DNA from: Thiosymbion sp942492625
GTDB lineage: Bacteria; Pseudomonadota; Gammaproteobacteria; Chromatiales; Chromatiaceae
Direction: 5' to 3'
DNA: 64,000 bases
Assembly (NCBI GenBank): GCA_942492625.1
Contig: CALOFM010000022.1
Location: 1-64,000, forward strand
Notes under the pieces: model-generated
What the model was told of the DNA's origin: nothing
What the model saw: the letters and a program-made list of their open reading frames with translations, nothing else
Database searches by the model: none
Program-made: the position numbers and the translations under genes
Shown here: positions 63,960-64,000 of the stretch, one piece after another
Layout of the letters: each line of letters opens with the position of its first letter
How positions within the stretch are numbered: position 1 is the first letter of the stretch

Positions 63960-64000
63960 ACCGCCTGCGGCGCCCGGGAATGATCCCGGTCGCAGCCCTC
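63941..64000 (+). CDS. Start of the next gene, probably an NtrY-like sensor kinase (partial)
   Basis: ATG 63941 opens a frame to the window end reading MASGALNRLRRPGMIPVAAL, a basic segment leading into a hydrophobic one. In related genomes the gene after DUF4390 is a membrane histidine kinase with an NtrX-type regulator. Identity is inferred from gene order only. Confidence 0.4.
   Translation, partial: MASGALNRLRRPGMIPVAAL

Noticed and set aside
1..64000. CRISPR arrays, tRNA or rRNA genes, prophage or toxin-antitoxin pairs
   Set aside because: No regularly spaced repeats, no tRNA-like cloverleaf ends and no phage or toxin-antitoxin families were seen on reading through; a dedicated RNA search was not possible.

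Overview
The window is GC-rich DNA from a gammaproteobacterium. Gene families and gene order point to the Chromatiales or related sulfur-oxidising lineages. The signs are the divergent lysM-dprA-smg-topA / def-fmt-rsmB-DUF4390 block, a cytochrome c4, a MauG/CcpA-type dihaem peroxidase, a MaeB malic enzyme with phosphotransacetylase-like tail, aerobic HemF, a Mg-type HemB and a RecQ-UvrD fusion helicase. No 16S gene is present, so the genus stays open. I saw no tRNA, rRNA, CRISPR array, prophage or intact insertion sequence.

Layout: 0-5.4 kb holds the end of an SLC13 permease, a branched-chain-amino-acid-type binding protein, a shortened UspA, maeB, a 30-residue lipoprotein ORF and a hypothetical gene. 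5.5-8.4 kb is hemB-aroE-hydroxyacid dehydrogenase, followed by a MITE-like element. 8.6-15.6 kb has thioredoxin-mlaC, cupin-hemF, rpsT with a clear promoter and terminator, cytochrome c peroxidase, rhomboid and serB. 15.7-26.2 kb is an eroded stretch: a LEA14-like lipoprotein, TVP38, a gene split by a 38-bp tandem duplication, the remains of a RecQ-UvrD helicase, an FUSC/HlyD pump, and a K+-channel/antiporter chimera before an intact cls. 26.3-34.7 kb has TRIC, gadB, a broken patatin lipoprotein, a three-part MFS-PlsC-AMP ligase fusion, a broken peptidase-like gene and an HMA2 protein. 34.6-41.3 kb carries secreted and envelope genes (Cys-rich protein, SPOR-like protein, DUF192, lytic transglycosylase) plus an SDR and tpm. 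41.3-48.7 kb is modABC, a zinc-ribbon protein, an EEP hydrolase, cytochrome c4, a HIT/GDP-hexose phosphorylase-like protein, an mtfA remnant and a retropepsin. 48.9-53.6 kb is an SLC13-RCK permease with a cNMP/CBS/DUF294 regulator and a DnaQ-like exonuclease. 53.7-64 kb is the conserved information-processing block.

Two kinds of damage stand out. The first is single-base indels, several in homopolymers, that split even essential genes (def, fmt, rsmB); these look more like sequencing error than biology. The second is larger in-gene losses in which start and end survive but the catalytic middle is gone (uspA, RecQ-UvrD twice, FUSC, HlyD, channel/antiporter, mtfA). These cannot be base-calling errors and suggest genome erosion or misassembly. 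I found no clear new defence or biosynthetic system. The best leads are the deletion pattern, the channel/antiporter chimera, the 38-bp duplication and the MITE.
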